Positions 9,112 to 20,659 of a stretch of 64,000 nt of DNA are shown here, piece by piece. Positions within the stretch are counted from its first letter, which is position 1. Every line of letters starts with the position of its first letter. Location: NCBI RefSeq assembly GCF_024347455.1, contig NZ_AP025483.1, positions 3,100,001 through 3,164,000 of the forward strand, written 5' to 3'. Source of the DNA: Vibrio echinoideorum (GTDB taxonomy: Bacteria; Pseudomonadota; Gammaproteobacteria; Enterobacterales; Vibrionaceae). The notes beneath the pieces were generated by a model. It was not told the DNA's origin. It saw only the letters and a list, made by a program, of their open reading frames with translations, and ran no database searches. The position numbers and the translations under genes are program-made.

Positions 9112-9140
9112 TTGACGCTTAGAATAAATTACGGTAAATA
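9112..9140 (+). promoter_or_regulatory. Sigma-70 promoter of the leucine operon
   Basis: TTGACG (9112-9117) and TAAATA (9135-9140) are separated by 17 bases, a near-consensus sigma-70 promoter. It stands 35 bases before the leader peptide start, giving a predicted start site near 9147. Confidence 0.75.
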
Positions 9141-9174
9141 TGGTGTTAACAGTTTATTTACGGATATTTGTGTA

Positions 9175-9237
9175 ATGATTTTTTCTTCTTCTCGACTGCT
9201 GAAACTTCTCCTTATCGTGAACCAATCGCGCGGGTAA
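9175..9237 (+). CDS. leuL: leu operon leader peptide
   Basis: A 20-codon open frame, MIFSSSRLLKLLLIVNQSRG, with five leucine codons in six (CTG CTG AAA CTT CTC CTT, 9196-9213), then stop. It lies between a good promoter and a strong terminator ahead of leuA, which is the layout of ribosome-mediated attenuation of leuABCD in enterics. With scarce charged leucyl-tRNA the ribosome stalls on these codons and leaves 9228-9234 free to pair with 9270-9276; otherwise it reaches the stop codon, masks that segment and the terminator forms. The upstream ribosome site is weak (no clear AGGA). Confidence 0.8.
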   Translation: MIFSSSRLLKLLLIVNQSRG

Positions 9238-9265
9238 GTTGTGGGTCAAGAACTACACAAATATT

Positions 9266-9291
9266 AAAACCCGCGCTGAGCGGGTTTTTTT
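9266..9291 (+). terminator. leu attenuator terminator
   Basis: AAAACCCGC-GCTGA-GCGGGTTTT followed by more T's: a classic intrinsic terminator 29 bases after the leader peptide stop. Its left arm (CCCGCGC, 9270-9276) is complementary to GCGCGGG (9228-9234) at the end of the leader peptide frame, giving a mutually exclusive antiterminator. Confidence 0.88.
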
Positions 9292-9373
9292 GTAACTGGC
9301 ACTTTTAAAAGAACATCATTCTTAATAATAATTTGGATAGCAATCGATTCATTATCGATATAAGGAAGCACCC

Positions 9374-10921
9374 ATGAACGATCAAGTAATAATTTTTGAT
9401 ACGACCTTACGTGACGGCGAGCAAGCACTTGCAGCAAGCCTGACAGTAAAAGAGAAGTTACAGATCGCTTATGCTCTTGAGAGACTGGGTGTGGATGTTA
9501 TTGAAGCTGGCTTCCCTATCTCTTCTCCAGGTGATTTTGAATCGGTTCAAACGATTGCAAAACACATCAAAGGCAGCCGAATTTGTGCACTTTCTCGTGC
9601 AGTTGCTAAAGATATCGACGCCGCAGCAGAAGCACTAAAAGTAGCGGACCAATTCCGTATTCACACCTTCATTTCAACATCGACGGTACACGTACAAGAT
9701 AAGCTACGTCGCAGCTACGACGATGTCGTTGAAATGGCGGTGAAAGCTGTTAAGCATGCACGTAACTACACCGACGATGTTGAGTTCTCTTGTGAAGATG
9801 CAGGTCGTACACCCATCGACAACTTATGCCGAATGGTTGAAGCCGCGATTAACGCAGGCGCTAAAACCATCAATATTCCAGACACGGTAGGCTACACCGT
9901 TCCAAACGAGTTTGGTGGCATTATCCAAATGCTATTCAATCGCGTACCAAACATTGATAACGCTATCATCTCTGTTCACTGTCACGATGATTTAGGTATG
10001 TCGGTTGCGAACTCAATTGCTGCTGTGCAAGCGGGCGCTCGTCAAATTGAAGGCACAATCAATGGTATTGGTGAACGTGCTGGTAACTGTTCTCTAGAAG
10101 AAATCGCAATGATCATCAAAACTCGCCAAGAGTTGTTAGGTGTTCATACTGGTTTAGATCATAAAGAGATTCACCGCACCAGTAAGTTGGTTAGCCAGCT
10201 TTGCCACATGCCAATTCAAGACAATAAAGCTATCGTCGGTGCGAATGCATTTAGCCACTCTTCAGGTATCCACCAAGACGGCATGCTTAAGAACAAAAAC
10301 ACTTACGAGATCATGACACCTGAGTCGATTGGTTTGAAAAACAAAGCATTGAACCTAACCAGCCGTAGTGGCCGTGCGGCAGTTAAGAGCCACATGGACG
10401 CAATGGGTTATAAAGATAATGAGTACAACCTAGATTCATTGTACGAAGACTTCTTGAAGCTTGCTGACCGTAAAGGACAAGTCTTCGATTACGACCTAGA
10501 AGCATTAATGCACTTCGCGAATCTACGTGACGAAGATGACTTCTATAAACTTAACTACCTAAGCGTACAATCTGGTAGTGTTATGTCTACCACTAGCATC
10601 AAGCTGCAATGTGGTGATGAAGAGAAATGCGAAGCGGCTGTCGGCAACGGTCCTGTTGATGCTTTATACCAATGTATTTACCGCTTAACAGGCTACGAAA
10701 TCGCGTTGGATAAATTCGACCTTACTGCGAAAGGTGAAGGCGAAGATGGCTTAGGTCAAGCGGACATCATTGCTAACTATAAAGGCCGTAAGTACCACGG
10801 TACGGGCGTTTCAACGGATATCGTTGAAGCTTCTGGTCAAGCGTTGCTACACGTTATCAATAGCATTCAACGCGCAGACACTATTGCTGAAATGAAGCAG
10901 CAAAAATTCGCGACAGTTTAA
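9374..10921 (+). CDS. leuA: 2-isopropylmalate synthase
   Basis: A 515-residue LeuA, catalysing condensation of acetyl-CoA with 2-ketoisovalerate, the committed step of leucine synthesis. The HMGL-like barrel begins [17 protein letters not shown] near residue 6 and carries the metal-binding [13 protein letters not shown] (about residue 202) and the [13 protein letters not shown] segment. The C-terminal LeuA dimer/regulatory domain (from about residue 390) mediates leucine feedback inhibition. The length matches E. coli LeuA (about 520). A good AAGGAAG site precedes the ATG. First structural gene of leuABCD, downstream of the attenuator. Confidence 0.97.
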   Translation: MNDQVIIFDTTLRDGEQALAASLTVKEKLQIAYALERLGVDVIEAGFPISSPGDFESVQTIAKHIKGSRICALSRAVAKDIDAAAEALKVADQFRIHTFISTSTVHVQDKLRRSYDDVVEMAVKAVKHARNYTDDVEFSCEDAGRTPIDNLCRMVEAAINAGAKTINIPDTVGYTVPNEFGGIIQMLFNRVPNIDNAIISVHCHDDLGMSVANSIAAVQAGARQIEGTINGIGERAGNCSLEEIAMIIKTRQELLGVHTGLDHKEIHRTSKLVSQLCHMPIQDNKAIVGANAFSHSSGIHQDGMLKNKNTYEIMTPESIGLKNKALNLTSRSGRAAVKSHMDAMGYKDNEYNLDSLYEDFLKLADRKGQVFDYDLEALMHFANLRDEDDFYKLNYLSVQSGSVMSTTSIKLQCGDEEKCEAAVGNGPVDALYQCIYRLTGYEIALDKFDLTAKGEGEDGLGQADIIANYKGRKYHGTGVSTDIVEASGQALLHVINSIQRADTIAEMKQQKFATV

Positions 10922-10937
10922 GACCCCAATAACAGAG

Positions 10938-10966
10938 CCCTAGAGCCGATGTTGTTGGCTTTAGGG
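10938..10966 (+). other. Intercistronic hairpin between leuA and leuB
   Basis: CCCTAGAGCC pairs with GGCTTTAGGG (one G-T wobble) across a 9-base loop. There is no T-run, so it is more likely an mRNA stability or processing element than a terminator. Confidence 0.55.
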
Positions 10967-11009
10967 ACAAAATTTAAAACGAGCCAAACCGCTCAGTAAC
11001 AAGAATTAA

Positions 11010-12110
<1,101 letters not shown>

Positions 12111-12155
12111 GCTAACGCTCAAAGATAGAAGCAAGTACATAAAAATAATATCAAG

Positions 12156-12183
12156 CCAAGTCAGGTTAAATTGCATGACTTGG
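12156..12183 (+). other. Intercistronic hairpin between leuB and leuC
   Basis: CCAAGTCA and TGACTTGG form a perfect 8-bp stem with a 12-base loop and no T-run. Like the hairpin between leuA and leuB it may tune mRNA stability of the operon. Confidence 0.5.
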
Positions 12184-12227
12184 TTCGAAACAAACACTGG
12201 GACTGATGCTCCCAAGGAAGAAAAGCT

Positions 12228-13640
12228 ATGTCGACAAACCAGCAAGCAAAAACCTTATACGAAAAAGTTTATGACGCTCACGTTGCGGTTGCAGCTAAGG
12301 GTGAAACTCCAATTCTTTATATCGATCGTCACTTAGTCCACGAAGTAACGTCGCCACAAGCCTTTGATGGTCTGCGTGAAAAAGGCCGTAAAGTTCGCCA
12401 AGTTAGCAAAACTTTTGCGACGATGGATCATAACGTATCGACTCAAACCAAAGACATTAACGCTTCTGGCGAGATGGCTCGTATCCAAATGGAAACGCTA
12501 TCGAAAAACTGTGAAGAGTTTGGTGTCACGCTTTACGACTTAAACCACAAATACCAAGGTATTGTGCACGTAATGGGCCCTGAGTTAGGTATTACTCTGC
12601 CGGGCATGACCATCGTTTGTGGTGACTCACACACGGCAACTCACGGTGCATTTGGTTCATTAGCATTTGGTATCGGCACTTCTGAAGTTGAGCACGTTCT
12701 AGCAACTCAAACGCTAAAACAAGCTCGCGCTAAAACCATGAAGATCGAAGTAAAAGGTAAAGTAGCAGAAGGCATTACAGCAAAAGATATCGTACTCGCG
12801 ATCATCGGCAAGACAACGGCAGCTGGTGGTACTGGTTATGTAGTTGAGTTCTGTGGTGAGGCGATTACCGATCTTACGATGGAAGGTCGTATGACGGTAT
12901 GTAACATGGCAATCGAGCTGGGCGCGAAAGCGGGCCTAATCGCTCCAGATGCAACGACATACGAGTACATCAAAGGTCGTAAGTTTTCTCCTGAAGGTCA
13001 AGATTTAGAAGCGGCGATTGAATACTGGAGCACACTAAAAACCGATGCTGAGGCAGGATTCGATGCGGTTGTAACGCTAGAAGCCGCTGACATCAAACCA
13101 CAAGTCACTTGGGGAACAAACCCAGGTCAGGTTATCTCAGTAGACACACCAATCCCTGCACCAGAAAGCTTCGCAGACCCTGTTGAAAAGGCATCTGCTG
13201 AAAAAGCCCTTGCTTACATGGGCCTTGAAGCGGGTAAATCTCTATCTGATTACAACGTCGATAAAGTCTTTGTGGGTTCTTGTACTAACTCTCGTATCGA
13301 AGACATGCGTGCAGCTGCAGCCGTAGCAAAAGGCCGCCAAGTAGCAAAACATGTTCAAGCATTGATCGTTCCAGGATCTGAGCAAGTAAAAGCACAAGCT
13401 GAAGCTGAAGGCTTAGATAAGATCTTCATCGAAGCAGGCTTTGAATGGCGCCTACCGGGTTGCTCTATGTGTCTTGCAATGAACAACGACCGCTTAGGTC
13501 CACAAGAGCGCTGTGCTTCTACATCAAACCGTAACTTTGAAGGTCGCCAAGGCCGTGATGGTCGTACGCACCTAGTTAGTCCAGCAATGGCAGCTGCAGC
13601 GGCTATCGCTGGTCACTTTGTCGATATTCGTGAACTTTAA
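12228..13640 (+). CDS. leuC: 3-isopropylmalate dehydratase large subunit
   Basis: A 470-residue aconitase-family protein, forming with LeuD the isomerase that converts 2- to 3-isopropylmalate. The three [4Fe-4S] ligands are visible: Cys352 in [12 protein letters not shown] and Cys412 and Cys415 in [11 protein letters not shown]. Also [12 protein letters not shown] near residue 130 and the substrate-contacting [16 protein letters not shown]. The length equals that of E. coli LeuC (about 466). An AAGGAAGA site precedes the ATG. Only 14 bases separate it from leuD. Confidence 0.97.
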   Translation: MSTNQQAKTLYEKVYDAHVAVAAKGETPILYIDRHLVHEVTSPQAFDGLREKGRKVRQVSKTFATMDHNVSTQTKDINASGEMARIQMETLSKNCEEFGVTLYDLNHKYQGIVHVMGPELGITLPGMTIVCGDSHTATHGAFGSLAFGIGTSEVEHVLATQTLKQARAKTMKIEVKGKVAEGITAKDIVLAIIGKTTAAGGTGYVVEFCGEAITDLTMEGRMTVCNMAIELGAKAGLIAPDATTYEYIKGRKFSPEGQDLEAAIEYWSTLKTDAEAGFDAVVTLEAADIKPQVTWGTNPGQVISVDTPIPAPESFADPVEKASAEKALAYMGLEAGKSLSDYNVDKVFVGSCTNSRIEDMRAAAAVAKGRQVAKHVQALIVPGSEQVKAQAEAEGLDKIFIEAGFEWRLPGCSMCLAMNNDRLGPQERCASTSNRNFEGRQGRDGRTHLVSPAMAAAAAIAGHFVDIREL

Positions 13641-13654
13641 TTAGAGGATTTAAC

Positions 13655-14257
13655 ATGTCAGGTTTTCAACAACACACCGGATTAGTCGTTCCTCTAGATA
13701 CGGCCAACATCGATACTGATGCGATCATTCCAAAGCAGTTCCTACAGAAAGTGAATCGTATTGGCTTTGGTAAGCACTTGTTCCATGATTGGCGCTTCCT
13801 AGATGATGCAGGCCAGCAGCCAAACCCTGAGTTTGTAATGAACGCACCCCGCTATAAAGGTGCTTCTATCCTACTCGCTCGCGAAAACTTCGGTTGTGGT
13901 TCATCTCGTGAGCACGCTCCGTGGGCGCTTGCCGATTACGGTATTCAAGTGATGATCGCACCAAGCTTCGCAGACATCTTCTACGGCAACTCAATCAACA
14001 ACCAGATGGTTCCAGTTCGATTGACTGAACAAGAAGTCGATGAGCTCTTCCAGTTCGTTGAAGCAAACGAAGGCGCAGAAATTACAGTTGATCTTGAAGC
14101 ACTAAAAGTCGCTGCCAATGGAAAAGAATACTCGTTTGAAATTGATGAGTTCCGTCGTCACTGCTTGCTGAATGGCCTAGATAACATCGGCCTAACACTT
14201 CAACACGCAGATAAGATTTCAGAATTTGAAGCTAAGATTCCTAGCTTCCTGAAATAA
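13655..14257 (+). CDS. leuD: 3-isopropylmalate dehydratase small subunit
   Basis: A 200-residue swivel-domain subunit partnering LeuC. Characteristic segments are [15 protein letters not shown] near residue 17, [16 protein letters not shown] (about residue 72, substrate binding) and [17 protein letters not shown]. The length matches E. coli LeuD (201). An AGAGGA ribosome site lies just before the ATG, in the 14-base gap after leuC. Last gene of the operon, followed by a strong terminator. Confidence 0.97.
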   Translation: MSGFQQHTGLVVPLDTANIDTDAIIPKQFLQKVNRIGFGKHLFHDWRFLDDAGQQPNPEFVMNAPRYKGASILLARENFGCGSSREHAPWALADYGIQVMIAPSFADIFYGNSINNQMVPVRLTEQEVDELFQFVEANEGAEITVDLEALKVAANGKEYSFEIDEFRRHCLLNGLDNIGLTLQHADKISEFEAKIPSFLK

Positions 14258-14312
14258 AACGATCTTGAAATAGCACAGTCTTGAAATAGAGCAAGCGGTT
14301 TCAAAAACACCT

Positions 14313-14343
14313 AAAAGGTTGGCCTAGTGCCAACCTTTTTTAT
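14313..14343 (+). terminator. Terminator of leuABCD
   Basis: AAAAGGTTGGC-CTAGT-GCCAACCTTTTT: 11-bp stem, 5-base loop and T-run, 56 bases after leuD. Nearly the same hairpin recurs after the uspA-like gene at 36027. Confidence 0.93.
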
Positions 14344-14481
14344 TAGATTCAATTTTGGTTGGACTAAACTTTCTTGTTTAACTTAAATGGTTTATTTAAT
14401 TCACTTGTTTATTTAACGAAAGGGTCATGAAAGAAAATAGTGAGCCGTAGGGTCTTAGTAGTCAGTCATCAGGAGAATGCC

Positions 14482-15264
14482 ATGAAACAACTACTCTTTA
14501 TTATCAGTCTACTTTTCTCAACCTTAGCTTGGTCTGCGCCTAAATCCGAACTTTGGCCATACTGGAACCAAAGTAATGAAGCGAACTCAACACAGGTGTC
14601 TCATCAAGATTGGCAGCAATTCCTCGATAGCTACTTAGTAAAACAAGAGCAGCACACCCTAGTGAGATATAAAGCGGTGAGCTCTTCAGACAAGACAAAG
14701 TTAAACCAGTACATAAACCGACTTGAGCAGATCAACCCACTCGACTATTCAAGAGCGGAGCAGTATGCCTACTGGGTTAATCTATATAACGCCGTGACTG
14801 TCGATTTGATTCTTGATGCATACCCTATCAAATCAATTACTAAGCTCGGCGGACTGTTTAGTTTTGGGCCATGGGGAGACGATGTGGTTGAAGTCAATGG
14901 AAAGTCAATGTCACTGAATGATATCGAACATCGAATTTTAAGACCGATTTGGCAAGACCCACGTACGCATTACGCAGTGAATTGTGCGAGTCTGGGTTGT
15001 CCTAATCTGCAACCTCAGGCCTTTACGTCTGATAATACAGAGACATTGCTAGAACTCGCTGCTGCTGAGTATATCAATAGCGATAAGGGCGTGTTGATTG
15101 AAAACAACAAGCTTCAACTATCATCGATTTACGAATGGTTTGCTGTAGATTTTGGCAACCAACAACAACTTATTCAACACTTAGATCAATACAGAACAAA
15201 GCAGGTAACAAACACTGAACAAATCAGTTATGACTATGATTGGTCGCTTAACCAAGCAAACTAG
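14482..15264 (+). CDS. DUF547 domain protein, exported
   Basis: A 260-residue protein with an N-terminal signal peptide (MKQLLFIISLLFSTLAWSA, cleavage after SA). The mature part matches DUF547: AEQYAYWVNLYNAVTVDLIL, PIKSITKLGG, and THYAVNCASLGCPNLQ with two close cysteines. Its function is not established. The start was set at 14482, not at the first in-frame start (14440), because AGGAG stands six bases before and the signal peptide begins there. Single gene between terminators. Confidence 0.85.
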   Translation: MKQLLFIISLLFSTLAWSAPKSELWPYWNQSNEANSTQVSHQDWQQFLDSYLVKQEQHTLVRYKAVSSSDKTKLNQYINRLEQINPLDYSRAEQYAYWVNLYNAVTVDLILDAYPIKSITKLGGLFSFGPWGDDVVEVNGKSMSLNDIEHRILRPIWQDPRTHYAVNCASLGCPNLQPQAFTSDNTETLLELAAAEYINSDKGVLIENNKLQLSSIYEWFAVDFGNQQQLIQHLDQYRTKQVTNTEQISYDYDWSLNQAN

Positions 15265-15299
15265 TTTTAACGTTAAAGCTCATGAATGAAGCTAAACAA

Positions 15300-15341
15300 A
15301 AAAGAAGCTAAAGGTTTTTATTAACCTCTAGCCTCTTTTTT
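15300..15341. terminator. Bidirectional terminator between DUF547 and DUF924 genes
   Basis: 17-base arms (AAAAGAAGCTAAAGGTT against AACCTCTAGCCTCTTTT) with two A-C mismatches, a six-base loop and T-runs on both sides, between convergent genes. Confidence 0.7.
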
Positions 15342-15365
15342 ATCTATTGAACCGTACTTCTACAA

Positions 15366-15911
15366 TTAAAAGCTTGAGCCTGGTTGCTGCAAGAACTCAA
15401 CTTCTTCAGGAGTCGAAGCTCGTCCTAACACCTCATTACGGTGTGGATAGCGACCAAAACGCTCAATGATGACCTTATGCTTAAACTCAAAATCCAGGTT
15501 ATTTTCTAGACCCGTCTGAGAAAAAAGCATCACAGCCTGCTCATGCATCATCAAAGATTCACTGTGCATGTAAGGCATGTAGAGAAAGCTTTTTTGCTGC
15601 TGGTTAAGTTGATGGTCAAAACCACCACCAACCGCTTCTTGAGCTAAAGCCAACGACATAGGGTCAGCCGAAAACGCTGCCAGACTATTTCTAGCAATAT
15701 TTCTAGAGAATTGGTCAAGTACGATGATCTCAGCCAAGCGTCCTTCTGCTGTCTGGCGCCATTCAAACAACTCACCTTGAATGGCTATTTGGTGCAGTTC
15801 AGAGAAGCGAGTTTTAATCAAAGCGTCAATCTCTTCACCGCCAGTAAACCAGTCTTTGGGCGTTAGTTCATCGAACCAAAACTCTAGAACATCCTTATAA
15901 GTTAACGTCAT
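15366..15911 (-). CDS. DUF924 family protein
   Basis: A 181-residue soluble protein of the DUF924 family (TPR-like fold, function unknown). It begins TYKDVLEFWFDELTPKDWF, typical of the family, and contains AEIIVLDQFSRNIARN and a FLYMPYMHSESLMMHEQA helix. The C-terminus FGRYPHRNEVLGRASTPEEVEFL is diagnostic for the group. The ribosome site AAGGGAA precedes the ATG. It is convergent with the DUF547 gene and 65 bases downstream of djlA on the same strand; joint transcription with djlA is possible. Confidence 0.88.
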   Translation of the reverse strand: MTLTYKDVLEFWFDELTPKDWFTGGEEIDALIKTRFSELHQIAIQGELFEWRQTAEGRLAEIIVLDQFSRNIARNSLAAFSADPMSLALAQEAVGGGFDHQLNQQQKSFLYMPYMHSESLMMHEQAVMLFSQTGLENNLDFEFKHKVIIERFGRYPHRNEVLGRASTPEEVEFLQQPGSSF

Positions 15912-15976
15912 ATAATTCCCTTTAGGTAGAGTAGTTCACAAAGCGAACCACTCAAATACAATTCAGATAGTAATGA

Positions 15977-16831
15977 TTATTTGAAGCCTTTAACCTTTTT
16001 GATTAGGTCATAAGCATTTTGAATCTCTTGAGATTTTTCTTTCGCAACGTTCATCATCTCAGGCGGTAAACCTTTCGCCATCAACTTGTCAGGGTGGTGT
16101 TCATTCATCAGTTTCCGGTAAGCTTTCTTCACTTCTTTACCATCCGCACTTTCACTTACCCCAAGTACCTTGAAAGCATCTGCCAGTTGGTTTTGCTGTG
16201 AAGCTTGTTGCCACCCCGATGACTGCCCGTGACCTTGATGGCCACCAAAACTTCCACCTTGTTGTTGAAAACGGAATGCTGCTTCTTGCATCTGCAAACG
16301 TCGTTCTAGTTGTTCTGCAGAAAATCCAAGCCCTTGCGCTATCTTATGAAGAACCTGACGCTCACTTGGGTGCAAGCTTCCATCAGCAAATGCGGCAGAG
16401 ACTTGTAGCTCCAAAAAGAACTGCAGAAGATCAAAACGGCCGCCCGATGAGATCTTCACACGCTCAAGCACATCACCTAACGGGAAGTCACTTTCTTTGC
16501 CATCGCGAAAAGCTTCTTGCGCAGCTTTGCGTTGTTCACCATGCAGGTTCATACGCTCCATCATTGTAGAAGCCAGTTGAATCTCTTCTGGTGTCACTTG
16601 CCCCTTCGCTTTAGCAACGTGTCCCATAACCGCAAAAGCCGCTTTAAAAAACTCATTCTGTCTTTCTGCTTGGCTTGGTCCTCGACCAAAACCAGAGCTA
16701 TTGAATCCCGATTGGTTCAATCGGCGAGCTTTATCGAATTGGTGTCCTAAAAATAGGCCAAAAACTAAACCAAGTGGCCCTCCAAATAAAAAGCCAAAAA
16801 AAGCGCCCAAAATTTTGCCAAATATTTGCAT
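15977..16831 (-). CDS. djlA: Membrane-anchored DnaJ-like co-chaperone DjlA
   Basis: A 284-residue type III J-protein. A glycine-rich N-terminal membrane segment (GKILGAFFGFLFGGPLGLVF) anchors it in the inner membrane; a TerB-like central domain follows (about residues 55-170); a Q/G/H-rich linker (about 188-218) leads to the C-terminal J-domain with the HPD motif (NEHHPDKLM). DjlA stimulates DnaK at the membrane and affects capsule and envelope stress signalling in E. coli. As in enterics, it is divergent from lptD (149-base gap). Confidence 0.94.
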   Translation of the reverse strand: MQIFGKILGAFFGFLFGGPLGLVFGLFLGHQFDKARRLNQSGFNSSGFGRGPSQAERQNEFFKAAFAVMGHVAKAKGQVTPEEIQLASTMMERMNLHGEQRKAAQEAFRDGKESDFPLGDVLERVKISSGGRFDLLQFFLELQVSAAFADGSLHPSERQVLHKIAQGLGFSAEQLERRLQMQEAAFRFQQQGGSFGGHQGHGQSSGWQQASQQNQLADAFKVLGVSESADGKEVKKAYRKLMNEHHPDKLMAKGLPPEMMNVAKEKSQEIQNAYDLIKKVKGFK

Positions 16832-16980
16832 TATGTGTTCTCTATCTATGAATTTTGTCTGAGTAATGCTGTCTGATGATGCTGAATGCTAATATTTCCT
16901 TTATCATAAGGAAAATGCTTTATTTATTGGATTGATACTAGATCAACCCTTCATCTAGTGAAACAGGATAGTTCAACTTC
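16832..16980. other. Divergent djlA/lptD promoter region
   Basis: A 149-base intergenic stretch between divergent genes, AT-rich, that must contain both promoters. I could not pick a convincing -35/-10 pair, nor a clear sigma-E site, though lptD-surA is sigma-E controlled in E. coli. Confidence 0.4.
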
Positions 16981-19320
16981 ATGCAATGTTTTTCCCGCAC
17001 TTTGTTAGCCGCGTCGATAACTACAGCGTTATACGTGTCAACAACTCAAGCTGAAACAATCACCGATAATAGTGTGCAGGAAATGCCCTCTATAGATCAA
17101 TGCTTGATCGAACCCGCTGCAGAAAACGAGACACAGCTACCCGCTCATGTTGAGTCTGATCGCTTAGAAGCTATCAATGGTGATAAGGCAATATATTCAG
17201 GTGATGTAAGAGTTACGCAAGGAAATAAAACCATTCTTGCCGACAATGTAACTCTGCATCAACAAGAAAATATCGTTGTAGCTGAAGGCAACGTAAACTT
17301 TAGTGATGGTCAAATCAAGTCTATATCAGACAAGGCGACCAATAACCTCACTACTGATGAAATGACGCTAGAAAATACCGATTACGAATTTCTTTGCGAA
17401 CCAGGTAGAGGTAATGCGGTATATATTGCGAAAACAGGCAAGGCGGTTTATGAGATTGAAGATGGCTCGATTACCTCTTGTCCTATTGGTGACAACGCTT
17501 GGCGTCTAAGAGCATCAAGTATCAGTGTTGACCAAGACGAAGAGCAAGCCACCTTTTATAATCCACGTTTTGAAATTCAAAGTGTCCCAGTTTTTTACTT
17601 ACCTTACTTAACCGTACCAGTCGGTGACACACGTAAAACCGGTTTCTTATATCCAACCGTTTCATACGGTTCAAGCGATGGTTTTGAAGCTGAAATCCCC
17701 GTCTATTGGAACTTGGCGCCAGACTACGATTTAGAAACCACTTTCAAGTACATGCAAGAACGAGGCACTCAACTAAACAGTAAATTCAGATATTTGAGCG
17801 ATTTCGGTTCAGGTAGTATCGAGTCTGAATATTTACCAGACGATCAAAAATACACAGATGAAGGCGATCGTTGGGGTTTCCAACTAGAACATTCAGGAAT
17901 ATTTCAACAATCTTGGTTGTTCGAAATTGATTACTCTAAAGTCAGTGATATTGACTACTTTACGGATATGAGCTCAGGAATCGGTAACCGTGAAGATGGA
18001 CAACTACTTCAAGAAGGTAAAGCAACGTACCGTTCTCAAAACTGGGATGCTTCTGTACTTGTAAGGGATTTCCAAGTCCTCACCGATACAACAAATAATT
18101 TGCCTTATCGTTTAATGCCGCAGCTTGAGTACAACTACTATGCTCCGGAGGTCATGGATTACCTAGATTTTGACCTCATTAGTCATGTGTCGTTGTTCGA
18201 TACTGATGCCTCGGGCAAACCATCTGCAACTCGTGTCCACGTTGAACCTGGTATAACTATCCCGGTAGGCAATACTTGGGGTACATGGACAACAGAAGCT
18301 CGGTTGCTTGGTACATATTACCAGCAAGATCTAGATGGCGTTGATACAACAAGTGACGAATACAAAGATTTAGAAGAATCAGTAAGCCGAGTTATCCCTG
18401 AATTTAGAAGCCATGCAGGTATCGTTCTGGAGCGGGATACCACGATTGTGGGTAACTACACACAAACGTTAGAGCCACAGGTGCAGTACCTTTACGTACC
18501 CGAAGAGGATCAAAGTGAAATTGGTCTTTACGATACAACACTACTACAGACCGACTACTATGGCTTATTCAGAAGTCGTAAATACAGTGGTGTGGACCGC
18601 ATCGCAGCGGCAAACCAAGTCAGTTACGGTGCATCATCGCGCTTCTTTGATGATGAATATAAAGAACGACTTAATATATCCTTTGGCCAAATTTTCTATT
18701 TTGATAAAGACACAAAACAAACTCTGAGCAGCGAAGACTCCAGTGAAAAAACTAATTATTCGTCTTGGGCTATTGAAATGGACTTCAACTATGACGATTA
18801 CCTGTTTTATCACGGCGGCGTGCAATACGATATTGATACCACTGCGATGCAGCTTGCAAACAGTACGTTAGAATACCGTTTTACTGGTGGTTACATACAA
18901 ACCAACTATCGCTATGTTACGGAAGAATACATTGAAGATAATGTAGGCGAAAGTATAAATGTTGGATCAATAACTAGAGATGGCATCTCGCAAGCCGGTT
19001 TGCTTGGTGCTTACCAGATTTCGCGGAAGTGGAATGCCAGTGCTCAATATTTCTATGATTTAACCACACAAGAGAATCTAGAGTGGTTGGCTCGCTTGAA
19101 CTATAAATCGGATTGTTGGTATATCGGATTTACGTATAGTAACCAGTTGACAAATAATATTAGTGATCCAAATACTACGCCTGAATATGAAAATAACTTT
19201 GGTGTGAATTTCGGTATTGTCGGCTTTGGTACTAACCTAGGCTCTGATTCAGGCGCTGTTGGTGAGAGCAGTTCAGACAACTCTCTAAGCTATGGTCGCC
19301 CATTCTTCTTAAACAACTAA
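16981..19320 (+). CDS. lptD: LPS assembly outer-membrane protein LptD
   Basis: A 779-residue outer-membrane translocon that, plugged by LptE, inserts lipopolysaccharide at the cell surface. It has a signal peptide (cleavage after STTQA), an N-terminal OstA/LptA-like beta-jellyroll (about residues 55-170: [20 protein letters not shown]), then the LptD barrel. Mature cysteines are few: Cys41 (IDQCLIEP), [14 protein letters not shown], and one near the C-terminus (KSDCWYIGF). In E. coli the C-terminal position is a Cys-Cys pair; here it reads Asp-Cys, so the disulfide pattern must be simpler. First gene of the lptD-surA-pdxA-rsmA cluster. Confidence 0.95.
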   Translation: MQCFSRTLLAASITTALYVSTTQAETITDNSVQEMPSIDQCLIEPAAENETQLPAHVESDRLEAINGDKAIYSGDVRVTQGNKTILADNVTLHQQENIVVAEGNVNFSDGQIKSISDKATNNLTTDEMTLENTDYEFLCEPGRGNAVYIAKTGKAVYEIEDGSITSCPIGDNAWRLRASSISVDQDEEQATFYNPRFEIQSVPVFYLPYLTVPVGDTRKTGFLYPTVSYGSSDGFEAEIPVYWNLAPDYDLETTFKYMQERGTQLNSKFRYLSDFGSGSIESEYLPDDQKYTDEGDRWGFQLEHSGIFQQSWLFEIDYSKVSDIDYFTDMSSGIGNREDGQLLQEGKATYRSQNWDASVLVRDFQVLTDTTNNLPYRLMPQLEYNYYAPEVMDYLDFDLISHVSLFDTDASGKPSATRVHVEPGITIPVGNTWGTWTTEARLLGTYYQQDLDGVDTTSDEYKDLEESVSRVIPEFRSHAGIVLERDTTIVGNYTQTLEPQVQYLYVPEEDQSEIGLYDTTLLQTDYYGLFRSRKYSGVDRIAAANQVSYGASSRFFDDEYKERLNISFGQIFYFDKDTKQTLSSEDSSEKTNYSSWAIEMDFNYDDYLFYHGGVQYDIDTTAMQLANSTLEYRFTGGYIQTNYRYVTEEYIEDNVGESINVGSITRDGISQAGLLGAYQISRKWNASAQYFYDLTTQENLEWLARLNYKSDCWYIGFTYSNQLTNNISDPNTTPEYENNFGVNFGIVGFGTNLGSDSGAVGESSSDNSLSYGRPFFLNN

Positions 19321-19363
19321 TTTTCTTTACTGATAAAACATCCGTAAATATAAAGGATTACAC

Positions 19364-20659
19364 ATGACATTGTGGAAACACACATTAATCGCTATCGCAG
19401 CAGCTTGCACTGTATCAACGAGCTATGCAGCACCGGTTGAGCTCGACAGCGTAAAAGTTATCGTTAACGAAGGCGTGATCTTACAAAGTGACATTGATGC
19501 TTCAATGAAAACGTTGCGCGCAAATGCTAAGAAAAGCGGCCAAACGCTGCCATCGCAAGACGTACTCAATGAGCAAGTACTCGAAAAACTGATCATTGAT
19601 ACGATTCAAACTCAAGAAGCAGAACGTATTGGTGTTCGTATTGATGATGCTCGACTTGATCAAGCGATTGAAGGCATTGCAAAAGATAACAACCAAACCG
19701 TGGAGCAACTTACAGCATCCGTTGCTGAAGAAGGCCTTAGCTACAATGCCTTTCGTGAACAAGTAAGAAAAGAGATTGCAGCCAGTGAAGCTCGTAACGC
19801 ATTAGTCCGTCGTCGTATCAACATTCTTCCTGCAGAAGTGGACAACCTAGCGGATATCCTAGCGCAAGAAACCAATGCTACTGTTCAATACAAAATTGGC
19901 CACATTCAACTTCGATTTAATGATGACCAAACCAAAGAAGAGTTAGAAGCACAAGCGAACGATTTAGTAGAAGAACTAAACGGCGGCAAAAATTTCAGCA
20001 CCATGGCTTACACTTACTCGAAAGGTCCAAAAGCACTGCAAGGTGGTGATTGGGGTTGGATGCGTAAAGAAGAGATGCCAACCATTTTTGCAGACCAAAT
20101 CAAAATGCAAAATAAAGGCAGCATCATAGGTCCTTTCCGAAGCGGTGTTGGCTTCCACATTCTTAAAATTGAAGATGTAAAAGGCTTAGAAACTGTTGCC
20201 GTTACCGAAGTTAATGCCCGTCATATCTTGATTAAACCTACCGTAATCCTGAGTGATGACGGTGCAAAAGAGCAACTTGAAGAAATCACTCGTCGCGTTA
20301 ATGCTGGCGAAGCCACCTTTGGCGAGCTTGCTCAACAATACAGCCAAGATCCTGGTTCTGCTGTGCGAGATGGTGAACTAGGTTACCAAACCCCTGATTT
20401 ATATGTACCTGAGTTCAAGCACCAAGTAGAGACTCTACCTCAAGGCAAAATCAGCGCACCCTTTAAAACCGTTCATGGTTGGCACATTGTTGAAGTACTC
20501 GACCGTAGAGAAGTTGACCGAACGGATTCAGCTTTAAAGAACAAAGCTTACCAAATTCTATTTAACCGTAAGTTCAACGAAGAAGCAGGCGCTTGGCTAC
20601 AAGAAGTCAGAGCGAGTGCCTTTGTTGAAATGGTTGAGGACGACCAAGATGACAACTAA
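19364..20659 (+). CDS. surA: Periplasmic chaperone and peptidyl-prolyl isomerase SurA
   Basis: A 431-residue chaperone that escorts outer-membrane proteins, LptD included, through the periplasm. It has a signal peptide (cleavage after TSYA), the SurA N-terminal domain starting [21 protein letters not shown], and two parvulin domains (about residues 175-275, [10 protein letters not shown], and 285-385, [10 protein letters not shown]), each ending with the typical GGDWGWM / DGELGYQ and [12 protein letters not shown] / [13 protein letters not shown] segments. The usual length is about 430. It overlaps pdxA by 11 bases, and lies 43 bases after lptD. Confidence 0.95.
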   Translation: MTLWKHTLIAIAAACTVSTSYAAPVELDSVKVIVNEGVILQSDIDASMKTLRANAKKSGQTLPSQDVLNEQVLEKLIIDTIQTQEAERIGVRIDDARLDQAIEGIAKDNNQTVEQLTASVAEEGLSYNAFREQVRKEIAASEARNALVRRRINILPAEVDNLADILAQETNATVQYKIGHIQLRFNDDQTKEELEAQANDLVEELNGGKNFSTMAYTYSKGPKALQGGDWGWMRKEEMPTIFADQIKMQNKGSIIGPFRSGVGFHILKIEDVKGLETVAVTEVNARHILIKPTVILSDDGAKEQLEEITRRVNAGEATFGELAQQYSQDPGSAVRDGELGYQTPDLYVPEFKHQVETLPQGKISAPFKTVHGWHIVEVLDRREVDRTDSALKNKAYQILFNRKFNEEAGAWLQEVRASAFVEMVEDDQDDN

